DNA of 28,027 nucleotides from a virus: IMG/VR virus record IMGVR_UViG_3300020185_001882, positions 1 to 28,027 of that record; one strand, written 5' to 3'. Both the position numbers and the translations under genes were made by a program. Below, piece after piece: positions 15,053 through 22,365 of the stretch (positions within the stretch are counted from its first letter, which is position 1; every line of letters begins with the position of its first letter). A model generated the notes under the pieces. It ran no database searches, was not told where the DNA came from, and worked only from the letters and a program-made list of their open reading frames with translations.

Positions 15053-15474
15053 TGATCAATTGGTCTTGTAGACACACGTGGAAACAAAGCAGTATCAATA
15101 CTGCATGGTGTTTACTAGGCTGTTCTATTGGTGACTTTGGAACTATTTTTGTATTTCAAAACATAGAACACAGTTGGGCAGTATGGCAAGTAATGAGTCT
15201 TGCAATAATGAATGGACTACTCACAAGCATAGCATTAGAAACTATTATCCTTAGTAGACAGATGTTGTTAAGCCTTGCATTTAAAACAGCAATAGGAATG
15301 AGTCTTATCTCAATGATTGCTATGGAACTTGCAATGAATGTAACTGACGTTTTACTGACCGGAGGAGCAATGCTTACTTGGTGGGTGATACCATTTATGT
15401 TGTTAGCAGGATTCGTTACCCCACTTCCATACAACTACTGGCGATTAAAAGCCTTAGGCAAAGCCTGTCATTAA
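15052..15474 (+). CDS. DUF4396-like membrane protein, 140 aa
   Basis: I chose GTG at 15052, which overlaps the clpS stop (TAGTG) and gives a natural N-terminus. The protein has four probable membrane helices. It contains stretches I recall from the DUF4396 family of bacterial membrane proteins: C-S-I-G-D-F-G-T-I, I-T/N-G-L-L-T-S-I-A-L-E-T, G-M-S-L-I-S-M-I-A-M-E and P-L-P-Y-N-Y-W-R-L-K-A-L-G-K. The biochemical role of that family is not established. It is probably host-derived and moved as an accessory gene. Its last bases overlap the stop of the convergent minus-strand gene, so no terminator fits between them. Confidence 0.8.
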   Translation: MINWSCRHTWKQSSINTAWCLLGCSIGDFGTIFVFQNIEHSWAVWQVMSLAIMNGLLTSIALETIILSRQMLLSLAFKTAIGMSLISMIAMELAMNVTDVLLTGGAMLTWWVIPFMLLAGFVTPLPYNYWRLKALGKACH

Positions 15475-16202
15475 ACTGAAACAGTTACACGTCTAGCGAA
15501 ATACTCTTTCATTGGAGTATCTCCTAGAGGGTGTGTCACACAACGCAAATCTTGTTTACGAGGCAGAAGTAAAGTTGCATCAACTGGTTTAGAGTATGAA
15601 CCATATATCCAGTGAGTTACTTTACTTTCTGTATCTGCATTAATGATAGTATCCAAAGGTATCTGAGTCTCAGAGTAACTAGGCACTTCTCCAAAGTAAC
15701 AGTTGGGGTTAGGGACAGCATTTGTTACAACTATGATTTTCTTAACATCTAAGTGTCGTTGAAGTTTTTCGATAGTCGAATGCAAAAATCCCATATCATC
15801 TAAACGATATTGATTATATTTTAGATCCTCAATTGAGATGGCTTGGTGAGATGGCGTAGTAGCAGATTCCCAACAGTTTGATCCTATAATAGCAATACCA
15901 TCTATAATCACAATGTTGTGATGTAGTATCACTAAGTTAGGAATCTTCTTAGAAAGGTTAACTATTAGACCAGTTCTTTCATTTGTATTTTCAACTCCGT
16001 CATATTCTGCGGAGCCAGGACAATAGAACACGCCTTGATAGTACCTTGCAAGATGGGTAAGGGTTTGTTGTATTGTACGAACATCAGAACTGATATTACC
16101 ACTTACAATACAGTATAGACTTGTGGCTTTGTTTTCCCAGTTAAAACTATCTTCCGGCTTTAAATGGAGATCACCTATAACATCAAACCCGATGTCGATC
16201 AT
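15471..16202 (-). CDS. Metallophosphoesterase-like protein lacking most metal ligands (probable pseudoenzyme)
   Basis: The start V-I-G-D-L-H-L matches motif I (D-x-H: D11, H13) of calcineurin-like phosphoesterases found in marine T4-like phages. The order of later motifs is kept, but the residues are not. G-D becomes G-N (N36), G-N-H-E becomes G-S-A-E (64-66), the H of the T-H-H-A-P type motif becomes T-N-A-V-P, and G-H-T-H becomes G-S-Y-S near the end. Most metal ligands are gone while the fold pattern and length (243) look intact. The frame is open, so this is not simple decay. It may act as a binding protein. AAGGA lies upstream of the ATG. Confidence 0.78.
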   Translation of the reverse strand: MIDIGFDVIGDLHLKPEDSFNWENKATSLYCIVSGNISSDVRTIQQTLTHLARYYQGVFYCPGSAEYDGVENTNERTGLIVNLSKKIPNLVILHHNIVIIDGIAIIGSNCWESATTPSHQAISIEDLKYNQYRLDDMGFLHSTIEKLQRHLDVKKIIVVTNAVPNPNCYFGEVPSYSETQIPLDTIINADTESKVTHWIYGSYSKPVDATLLLPRKQDLRCVTHPLGDTPMKEYFARRVTVSV

Positions 16203-16213
16203 TAACTAAGTCC

Positions 16214-16477
16214 TTACTTAAGAACTTTTAGTTTTGGATCTGCTTTTCCGCCAGTTGCCTTTTTAGCCTTTGCTGGTGCCTTTTTAGCCTTTGCTGGTGC
16301 CGCCTTCTTAGCCTTAGCAGGTGCTTTCTTTGCTTTTGCAGGCGCTTTTTTGATTTGTGTTCCGCCACCTGTACCACTGCCGCCAGTTGAAGGTGTAGAA
16401 GATTTACTTTTTCTCTTTGAGATTAAGAAAGCAACTACTGCGATAACCACTAAACCAATTAGTAGATTTGAATCCAT
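16214..16477 (-). CDS. Membrane-anchored Lys/Ala/Pro-rich (histone H1-like) protein, 87 aa
   Basis: Residues 4-20 form a membrane helix (L-L-I-G-L-V-V-I-A-V-V-A-F-L-I). A Ser/Thr/Gly linker follows, then repeats of K-K-A-P-A-K-A from about residue 43 to 76. The repeats resemble bacterial histone H1-like tails, which bind DNA or other polyanions. A membrane anchor joined to such a tail could tether DNA at the envelope; this is inference. AGGAG (plus-strand 16484-16488) and a minus-strand CTAAATA at 16517-16523 supply a binding site and late promoter. The next gene on this strand starts 11 bases after its stop. Confidence 0.82.
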   Translation of the reverse strand: MDSNLLIGLVVIAVVAFLISKRKSKSSTPSTGGSGTGGGTQIKKAPAKAKKAPAKAKKAAPAKAKKAPAKAKKATGGKADPKLKVLK

Positions 16478-16516
16478 GTTTAACTCCTATTATATAATAA
16501 AACATTTTACAACTAC

Positions 16517-16523
16517 TATTTAG
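16517..16523 (-). promoter_or_regulatory. Minus-strand late promoter (CTAAATA)
   Basis: Reads CTAAATA on the minus strand; predicted start near 16511, 34 bases before the ATG at 16477. It would drive the H1-like and phosphoesterase-like genes. Confidence 0.55.
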
Positions 16524-16570
16524 TACCGTATTGCAAAAGTATATCTTTTCCTGTAACATGTCACTACAGA

Positions 16571-16577
16571 CTAAATA
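16571..16577 (+). promoter_or_regulatory. Late promoter (CTAAATA) of the SprT-like gene
   Basis: Predicted start near 16583, four bases before AAAGGA (16587-16592), giving a very short leader to the ATG at 16600. Confidence 0.6.
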
Positions 16578-16599
16578 ATTTAAGACAAAGGAATATTAA

Positions 16600-17103
16600 A
16601 TGAATGTTAAAAATGCAGAAAGACATTTAACGATCTGGTTGAACGAAGGGCTACCTACTAAATCGAAGCAAAAAAGACATCCATATAGACCGACTATCCC
16701 AATCATCAAAAAAACGTGGAGAGTACTCAATGTACTATGTTTTGACAATGAGTTATGTATGCCTGAATTTAGTTTACACTCTCATAAATGGTGGTGGGCA
16801 ATGTGTATAAGCAATGGAGGCTTACCCAAAGCATTGAAAACAAAATCTAATTGTGAGATAATGCTCAGTGATAAATGGTTTTGTAGACAGTGGTTTATTG
16901 ACACACTAGCACATGAAATGGCACACCAATATCAATGGGATATTGATGGCGTACAAAGAATAAAAATAGGTAAGGATCCTCTTATGTCCCATGGTCCTTC
17001 ATTTTTTAAACATAGACAACGATTAGAGGAACACGGCTTGTACTTAAAGATAGCACACAGGAACGAGAAATGGTTTCAATATCAAAGTCTTAAAAAATGC
17101 TGA
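16600..17103 (+). CDS. SprT-like zinc metalloprotease, 167 aa
   Basis: The motif H105-E-M-A-H109 preceded by D-T-L-A is the zinc-binding H-E-x-x-H helix of SprT-like peptidases. A third ligand is probably the His of S-H-G-P-S-F-F about 24 residues later. The N-terminal part is basic (K-S-K-Q-K-R-H-P-Y-R). SprT domains cleave DNA-bound proteins in eukaryotes (Spartan), while bacterial and phage roles are unclear. AAAGGA at 16587-16592 fixes the start. The late promoter suggests a role in assembly or DNA packaging; this is inference. The end overlaps the promoter of the next gene. Confidence 0.85.
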   Translation: MNVKNAERHLTIWLNEGLPTKSKQKRHPYRPTIPIIKKTWRVLNVLCFDNELCMPEFSLHSHKWWWAMCISNGGLPKALKTKSNCEIMLSDKWFCRQWFIDTLAHEMAHQYQWDIDGVQRIKIGKDPLMSHGPSFFKHRQRLEEHGLYLKIAHRNEKWFQYQSLKKC

Positions 17104-17109
17104 TAAATA
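17103..17109 (+). promoter_or_regulatory. Late promoter (ATAAATA), apparently leaderless
   Basis: ATAAATA preceded by G, lying at the end of the SprT-like gene. The T4 rule predicts a start at 17115, the A of the next ATG. Confidence 0.6.
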
Positions 17110-17114
17110 GTATT

Positions 17115-18395
17115 ATGACTACTGATATCCGAAACATTTTAAACGTACTGGAAGCAAAGGAAGAAGATACGCCAATTACCAAAGAGGAAGTTGAACGTCT
17201 ACTCAAAGCCAATGGTTATGAAGATTTAAAGGTTAGTGGAAACAAAATTACTGTACTCACTCAATTGCCAGACGGTCAAAAGTCAGGTGAGTTTAGATCA
17301 GCACAGATGCAAGAGATTGTATCTTACTTAGACCAAGAAGTTCCGGAACACAAGCCATCATATTCTGCCGCAACTAACTTAAGCAGTATTGGTGGAATTG
17401 TATTTGCTGATAGTAAAGTATATATTCTTGTTAAAGACATAGGTAAGCAAGGTGACAAAAGTGCCGGTATTGGTAATGAAGTAGAAATTGCTAGTATGAT
17501 AGAATCTGTAATTCAGAAGTATGGTACTGCTGATATTATGTTTGTTGATGATCGTGGTATTGAATTAGAAATGAAAGATGCCGACAATGTTATTGTAGCA
17601 GGAAGAGATACTGGCAACAGAAAGAAAGCAGATATTGTTATTACTAGTGGAGAAGACCAACTACCTATTAGTATTAAAAAACTTGATGCGGCCGCTTGGG
17701 AAAGTGCTGACTCATTAATTGGTGCTAAAGCAAAAACAATCATAGATAAGTTAGTCGGCGAAGGTTTACTAGAACTGATTAAGATTGGAGAAAGAAAAGA
17801 TGGTTCTCCAGTTTATAAAATGAGTAAAGAAGTTGTTATTGAACCAACTGAAGAAGAAGCAATGAACGCAATCTTTGGTAACGACATCAATCCAGCAGGT
17901 GGAATTATTATTCAAACATTTAAGCCAGAGCATTACACACAAGAAGAAGATAAAGTAACAGTCGAGGCTCATGCTGTTATCAAGTCAATAGAAGATATAC
18001 CACACAGTCATTTAATGGTTTGGTTGTTACGTAACGACAAGACTAGAAATATTGCATCAATTGGATATGCAGGTATCAGACCACTAGGAGTTACATTGGA
18101 AAGAGGTTTTGGGAAGAAAGGTAACAAGGATGTTATTACTGTAAACAAAGATGGTGACGTGGTAGATGCAAAAGAGATTATTGCATTAGACAAAGAACTT
18201 GATCGTATACAACAAAAAGAAATTGATCAAAGAGAGAAAGAAGCAGAAGAATTTAAACAAACATCTAAAAAACTTGCACGTGGCAACAACAAAGAATTGG
18301 ATGATGTATTCAGTAAGAGATTAGCAGAAACATCTCCTGTCGGTAGACAAAAAAGACTCACAAAAAAACTTCTTGGACTAACTAACAGCAATTAA
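17115..18395 (+). CDS. Hypothetical late protein, possible PD-(D/E)xK-like nuclease fold, 426 aa
   Basis: Not firmly recognised. I chose the ATG at 17115; an in-frame ATG at 17097 exists but lies inside the previous gene and before the late promoter. Residues about 110-190 contain an order of elements like a PD-(D/E)xK nuclease: a helix with G-I-G-N-E-V-E-I-A, then K-K-A-D-I-V-I and P-I-S-I-K-K. The C-terminal 70 residues are charged and helical (K-E-L-D-R-I-Q-Q-K-E-I). Similar large proteins occur in marine T4-like phages without a known role. It has no Shine-Dalgarno sequence. Confidence 0.8.
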   Translation: MTTDIRNILNVLEAKEEDTPITKEEVERLLKANGYEDLKVSGNKITVLTQLPDGQKSGEFRSAQMQEIVSYLDQEVPEHKPSYSAATNLSSIGGIVFADSKVYILVKDIGKQGDKSAGIGNEVEIASMIESVIQKYGTADIMFVDDRGIELEMKDADNVIVAGRDTGNRKKADIVITSGEDQLPISIKKLDAAAWESADSLIGAKAKTIIDKLVGEGLLELIKIGERKDGSPVYKMSKEVVIEPTEEEAMNAIFGNDINPAGGIIIQTFKPEHYTQEEDKVTVEAHAVIKSIEDIPHSHLMVWLLRNDKTRNIASIGYAGIRPLGVTLERGFGKKGNKDVITVNKDGDVVDAKEIIALDKELDRIQQKEIDQREKEAEEFKQTSKKLARGNNKELDDVFSKRLAETSPVGRQKRLTKKLLGLTNSN

Positions 18396-18398
18396 ATA
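18393..18398 (+). promoter_or_regulatory. Late promoter (TTAAATA), apparently leaderless
   Basis: TAAATA with five bases before the ATG at 18404, exactly as at 17103. The predicted start is 18404 itself. Confidence 0.55.
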
Positions 18399-18403
18399 CT
18401 TAC

Positions 18404-19297
18404 ATGTACAAAAAGATGCATGTCACATATTCTGGCGAAGACGATCTCATATTAACTTATAATATTAATGACACCTCTATTGCTCAACGCTGGGCTAAAC
18501 TGTTAGCAGAATCAGTTGAGAAGTACTCTATAGATGACCCTGAGCGTCTCTACGGCTTCGATACAGAGACGATAGAACGTACAAGAGCAGTTGATGCTAT
18601 CAATCGATGCATAGATATCATTAATGAATATAGACCAAACTTTGTAGAACGTAGAATGACTACTCAGTTACACCAAGACGATCTTAACTATCTACACCAC
18701 ATCTTTGAAGTCTATCATGGTATGCTTAATGAACCACACGAGTTCTTTACTGATGCTCCCAAAGAAGTTCAACATGCCTTAGGTCAACTAAATATAGAAG
18801 TACATAGATGTGAAGCCATGTCACCAGGGTCTATTAGAAAGTTAATGCCTCGACATGTTGTTACTTATTATGATCAGCCTAGAGGACAAGAATACAGACA
18901 GTTACAAGATGAAGACTACGAAGAGTTTACTGACCTGACTGAATTTGGAACAGTTTATCTATTATATGTAGAGATAGGCAAGACATTACAAGACTTAGCA
19001 TTTGATAATGACCAACATATTAGTGATGAAGCATATAAGCCTTTTAGACACTATGCAAGTGATTTTGTTATCAGATACTTTACTAATTCGCATAGTACAT
19101 GGAACAAGAATCGCAAGATATTTAAAAAGCATTATGACGAGAACAAAGAATTTTATGATGCAAGATATAATTACGGTCATATATACAATAGACCAGGAAA
19201 CATACCGTTAGCAAAGTTGCAAACGCATTTATCTCCTGAACAAGTAGTAACCGAAATACAAAAAAGACAACGTGTAAGTTCGGTAACATTAACATAA
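18404..19297 (+). CDS. Hypothetical phage protein, 297 aa
   Basis: Not recognised. It is a mainly helical soluble protein, rich in Tyr, His and charged residues, with no membrane segment. Landmarks are E-R-T-R-A-V-D-A-I-N-R-C near residue 62 and H-Q-D-D-L-N-Y-L-H-H-I-F-E-V-Y-H near 93, whose spaced His and acidic residues could bind metal. The ATG at 18404 has no binding site but lies five bases after TAAATA; an in-frame ATG at 18416 is an alternative. It is probably late. Confidence 0.78.
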   Translation: MYKKMHVTYSGEDDLILTYNINDTSIAQRWAKLLAESVEKYSIDDPERLYGFDTETIERTRAVDAINRCIDIINEYRPNFVERRMTTQLHQDDLNYLHHIFEVYHGMLNEPHEFFTDAPKEVQHALGQLNIEVHRCEAMSPGSIRKLMPRHVVTYYDQPRGQEYRQLQDEDYEEFTDLTEFGTVYLLYVEIGKTLQDLAFDNDQHISDEAYKPFRHYASDFVIRYFTNSHSTWNKNRKIFKKHYDENKEFYDARYNYGHIYNRPGNIPLAKLQTHLSPEQVVTEIQKRQRVSSVTLT

Positions 19298-19306
19298 CCA
19301 AAAGTG

Positions 19307-19335
19307 TTGCATATAACAGACATTACCTGTATAAT
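19307..19335 (+). promoter_or_regulatory. Sigma70-like promoter of clpP
   Basis: TTGCAT (19307-19312), 17-base spacer, perfect TATAAT (19330-19335). The ATG of clpP at 19371 is preceded by GAGGA. Confidence 0.78.
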
Positions 19336-19370
19336 GCATACTTTAAGAAATATAATTTAGAGGAAATAGT

Positions 19371-19961
19371 ATGGCACTAGTACCAATGGTTTTAGAACAA
19401 ACAAGTCGTGGTGAACGTAGTTACGACATTTACAGTAGATTGCTACGTGATCGTGTTATCCTATTAGAAGGTGAAGTACATGACACTATGGCTAATCTAA
19501 TTGTAGCACAGTTGCTATACCTAGAAAGTGAGAACAGTGAAGCAGATATTTCTCTTTACATTAACTCCCCAGGTGGAAGTGTAACAGCAGGTATGGCTAT
19601 CTATGACACCATGCAATTCATTAAGCCTGAAATCAATACAATCGTTATGGGTCAAGCGGCATCGATGGGTAGTCTATTAGCACAAGCAGGTACTGCTGGT
19701 AAACGTAAAATGCTTCCACGTGCTAGGCACATGATTCATCAGCCAAGTGGCGGTGCAAGAGGTCAAGCAACTGATATGGAAATTCAAGTCAAAGAAATCT
19801 TAGAAATGAAAAAGTATTTGACTGAGATTTATGAGGAGCATAACTCTAAAGGTAAAACTTTTGAACAACTCAAAGCAGACATGGAGCGTGATAACTTTAT
19901 GAATGCACAAGAAGCACTTGACTATGGTCTTGTTGATGAGATTGTCAAAAACCGTGACTAA
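19371..19961 (+). CDS. clpP: ClpP serine protease subunit
   Basis: ClpP is the barrel-shaped peptidase that works with ClpX or ClpA. The catalytic Ser98 is in M-G-Q-A-A-S-M-G-S, His123 in M-I-H-Q-P-S-G-G, and Asp174 in M-E-R-D-N-F. The substrate-strand segment [11 protein letters not shown] is intact. At 196 residues it begins M-A-L-V-P-M-V, which matches the mature N-terminus of E. coli ClpP after propeptide removal, so it needs no long propeptide. It is driven by a host-type promoter and directly abuts the radical SAM gene (TAA then ATG). Confidence 0.97.
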   Translation: MALVPMVLEQTSRGERSYDIYSRLLRDRVILLEGEVHDTMANLIVAQLLYLESENSEADISLYINSPGGSVTAGMAIYDTMQFIKPEINTIVMGQAASMGSLLAQAGTAGKRKMLPRARHMIHQPSGGARGQATDMEIQVKEILEMKKYLTEIYEEHNSKGKTFEQLKADMERDNFMNAQEALDYGLVDEIVKNRD

Positions 19962-21395
19962 ATGAAATGCTTAATTCTTTCAGAAAACAGTAATGGTGTA
20001 TGGCCTCATCTTCACTTTAGAAGCATGGGGTCATATGAATTACGGAATAGATTAGAAGCAAAAGGTCATACTGCCACTATCATTGAGTGGTTTACTAAAT
20101 GGAATAAAAAACAACTTAAGTCAATCATAGAAGCATATGGGCCAGATGTCATTGCTACTTCTACACCTTTTCACACACAAGACTTAAACTATTTAAGAGA
20201 CATTCTTAAATGGGCACGTGATACTTATCCTGATATCAAAATAATCCACGGTGGCTCCAGACAATATGATGATGATTATGGAGGACTAATTGATGTATTC
20301 TTTCTGGGTCGTAGCATGGAGATATTTGATGCTTGGCTCGATCAAAAAGACTTAGAGCAATATACTATACAAACAGAACCACTGGTGTTAATCAATCATC
20401 AATTTGATGAGTTTATAGACAATCCAGTCTTACCAACGTTGAAAGACGAAGATTTTATATCACCTAAAGATATTCTTGGCTTTGAACTAGGAGTAGGATG
20501 TAAATTCAATTGTTCTTTTTGTAATTACGAATTGCGTAATTCTAAGATCACTAACTTAGCAGACCCTAAAGCACTACATAATTATTTTTTAGAAGCATAT
20601 GAGAAATATGGTGTAACCAATTTCTTTGCAAGTGATGATACAATTAATGAGACTGATACTAAGTTAGAGATACTTGCAGAAGCAATGAGAGGACTTCCGT
20701 ATCACCCTCAGATAACTGCGTTTGCTAGACTTGATCTAGTTACAAGCAAACCCAAACAATTGAAATTGTTAGAAGAGATTAACTTTAGAAGTTTGTTCTT
20801 TGGTATTGAATCATTTAATCCAGAAGCTAGTAAACTGATCAGAAAGAAAAGTGGCATTGGAGACAACATTGAAACTCTACGTAAAGTTAAAGAATCATGT
20901 GATACTTATACCGTTGGTGGCATTATATTAGGATTGAACAGAGACAGTGAAGAATCGATTCGTAGTTCAACGGAGTTGATTGTTTCAGAAAGATTGTTGT
21001 CATCTATACAATATTATCCATTGTCAATTACCAAACCAGAAGGACAATATGATCCTTATTTTGCAAGTGACATTGATAAAGATCCAGAAAGTTTTGATTA
21101 TAAGATAATAGAAGTATCTCAAGCACATCATGGTAACAAGCAATTGCCAGTCTATGTTTGGGAATCAGATTGGACTGACTTTAAAGAAATGTCAGTGTTA
21201 CAAGAAACACTACATAATGAAATAGAGTCCGATATCGAAAGTCTGAATCATTTAGAGTATGCAGGAATGTATGCGTTAAATCAATATGCTCCAGCATATT
21301 CACCTAAGGCTAGAGAGCAGTTGAAGTCACAATGCTATGCATATTCTGATGCTATGAAATCTACCTATATCAAACAGAAAATAGCATCTATCTAA
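19962..21395 (+). CDS. Radical SAM protein, 477 aa
   Basis: The cluster motif C180-x3-C184-x2-C187 (C-K-F-N-C-S-F-C) binds a 4Fe-4S cluster that splits S-adenosylmethionine. The 170 residues before it form a Rossmann-like domain (M-K-C-L-I-L-S-E-N; I-K-I-I-H-G-G-S-R-Q) like the B12-binding domain of class B radical SAM enzymes, but without an obvious D-x-H-x-x-G cobalamin motif. After it come F-F-G-I-E-S-F and G-G-I-I-L-G-L, typical of the barrel. Relatives occur in marine T4-like phages, substrate unknown. It starts directly after the clpP stop. The ferredoxin at 27876 could reduce its cluster. Confidence 0.92.
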   Translation: MKCLILSENSNGVWPHLHFRSMGSYELRNRLEAKGHTATIIEWFTKWNKKQLKSIIEAYGPDVIATSTPFHTQDLNYLRDILKWARDTYPDIKIIHGGSRQYDDDYGGLIDVFFLGRSMEIFDAWLDQKDLEQYTIQTEPLVLINHQFDEFIDNPVLPTLKDEDFISPKDILGFELGVGCKFNCSFCNYELRNSKITNLADPKALHNYFLEAYEKYGVTNFFASDDTINETDTKLEILAEAMRGLPYHPQITAFARLDLVTSKPKQLKLLEEINFRSLFFGIESFNPEASKLIRKKSGIGDNIETLRKVKESCDTYTVGGIILGLNRDSEESIRSSTELIVSERLLSSIQYYPLSITKPEGQYDPYFASDIDKDPESFDYKIIEVSQAHHGNKQLPVYVWESDWTDFKEMSVLQETLHNEIESDIESLNHLEYAGMYALNQYAPAYSPKAREQLKSQCYAYSDAMKSTYIKQKIASI

Positions 21396-21396
21396 G

Positions 21397-21472
21397 TGGC
21401 TCCCTGACGTGGGCTCGAACCACGGACCTAATGATTAACAGTCATTTGCTCTACCAACTGAGCTATCAGGGA
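21397..21472 (-). tRNA. tRNA-Asn (anticodon GUU) with encoded CCA
   Basis: On the minus strand the 7-bp acceptor stem TCCCTGA/TCAGGGA, D arm GCTC...GAGC, anticodon stem AATGA/TCATT with loop CTGTTAA, and T arm CGTGG-TTCGAGC-CCACG all pair. The anticodon is GTT, for Asn. Discriminator G and CCA are encoded. It ends two bases after the convergent radical SAM stop codon. Confidence 0.97.
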
Positions 21473-21479
21473 ATTTATA

Positions 21480-21710
21480 CTAAGACTTATCGTTTACAAA
21501 GTCATAAAGTTCTTTAGCAGTTCTAATAACATCGGCTGTATCGATAACTTGCTTAGATAAATCTACGCAGATAGACATATCCTTTCCTGCTATCTCATTG
21601 TTATAAAGTAATGCTTCAGTTTCCCTTTGAAGATTTCCTTCTAAGATACCCTGTGCTTGACCTAATAGATCGGCTCTGATTTCGAACCCTGATTTATTTG
21701 AATTTGACAT
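21480..21710 (-). CDS. Small conserved phage protein, 76 aa
   Basis: AAAGGAG lies just upstream of the ATG on the minus strand. A minus-strand ATAAATA at 21748-21754 gives a late promoter. The N-terminal S-G-F-E-I-R-A-D-L-L-G-Q-A-Q-G-I-L resembles small proteins I associate with marine T4-like phages. The function is unknown. It is helical and acidic. The tRNA gene is seven bases beyond its stop, so one transcript may carry both. Confidence 0.82.
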   Translation of the reverse strand: MSNSNKSGFEIRADLLGQAQGILEGNLQRETEALLYNNEIAGKDMSICVDLSKQVIDTADVIRTAKELYDFVNDKS

Positions 21711-21747
21711 ATTTTACTCCTTTTGTGTGTGTGTTAATTGTCAATAG

Positions 21748-21754
21748 TATTTAT
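21748..21754 (-). promoter_or_regulatory. Minus-strand late promoter (ATAAATA)
   Basis: Reads ATAAATA on the minus strand, predicted start near 21742. It would serve the 76-residue gene and perhaps the tRNA. A plus-strand ATAAATA at 21772-21778 lies nearby. Confidence 0.55.
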
Positions 21755-21834
21755 GTTGTATCATACACTGGATAAATAATTTATAAGTCATTGATTTTGT
21801 AGGGTAAATAAATGCCAAATAAGTGAAATAATGC

Positions 21835-21863
21835 TTGACTTTGGTACCAAAAACCCTTATAAT
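21835..21863 (+). promoter_or_regulatory. Sigma70-like promoter
   Basis: TTGACT (21835-21840), 17-base spacer with GGTACC and perfect TATAAT (21858-21863). It opens a run of small genes to about 23162. Confidence 0.85.
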
Positions 21864-21897
21864 ATATACATATTCACAATAAAGAACAGGAAATTAT

Positions 21898-22365
21898 ATG
21901 TCTTACAATATCTTTCAAATCAAAGTAACTGAAGAAATCTACGACTTTGTTAATGGTCCAGAAGGTGGACACTCAGAGACTGCTAAGAAGTTCCCACTGT
22001 ATGAGGCTCGTTTAGAGACTCAACACAATGGTTCTGAAGGCTTTCGTTCAGATATGTTTGAGCATTACACTCAAGTATGTACAGTTGCTGGTTTTGAAGA
22101 ACGTGACTTAGAGACTGTTTTCAAAATATTAAATGGTTTCTACTTCAACGAGGAGACTGGTACTGACTCAGTATTTGAGGAGTTTGTAAGTGGTTTCAAA
22201 ATGAGAACTTTCTTAAATAAGAAGACCAAAGAAGTGCGTGAAGTGAGAGATATGCATTCACTATCAGTTGGTGACATTATCGAAGATACTGTAACTGGAA
22301 AATTTCATATGGTTGATGGCTTCGGCTTCAGCGAACTTACATTAGAAAAGGAGTTAGTAGCATGA
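21898..22365 (+). CDS. Hypothetical protein with YodL-like C-terminal segment, 155 aa
   Basis: The last 50 residues (M-H-S-L-S-V-G-D-I-I then F-H-M-V-D-G-F-G-F-S-E-L) resemble the YodL-type motif found on mobile elements and phages, whose role is unknown. The N-terminal 100 residues are unrecognised. AGGAAA lies before the ATG. It is probably the first gene of an early operon and overlaps the next by four bases (ATGA). Confidence 0.75.
   Translation: MSYNIFQIKVTEEIYDFVNGPEGGHSETAKKFPLYEARLETQHNGSEGFRSDMFEHYTQVCTVAGFEERDLETVFKILNGFYFNEETGTDSVFEEFVSGFKMRTFLNKKTKEVREVRDMHSLSVGDIIEDTVTGKFHMVDGFGFSELTLEKELVA

Noticed and set aside
12566-15474. The window as bacterial chromosome
   Set aside because: Clp, bS21 and DUF4396 genes are bacterial in type, but the surrounding packing, late promoters and marine-phage small proteins point to a phage. 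A full contig check would settle it.
21803-21811. GTAAATA as another late promoter
   Set aside because: The base before TAAATA is G, unlike the A/C/T seen at the better sites, and a strong sigma70-like promoter lies just downstream.
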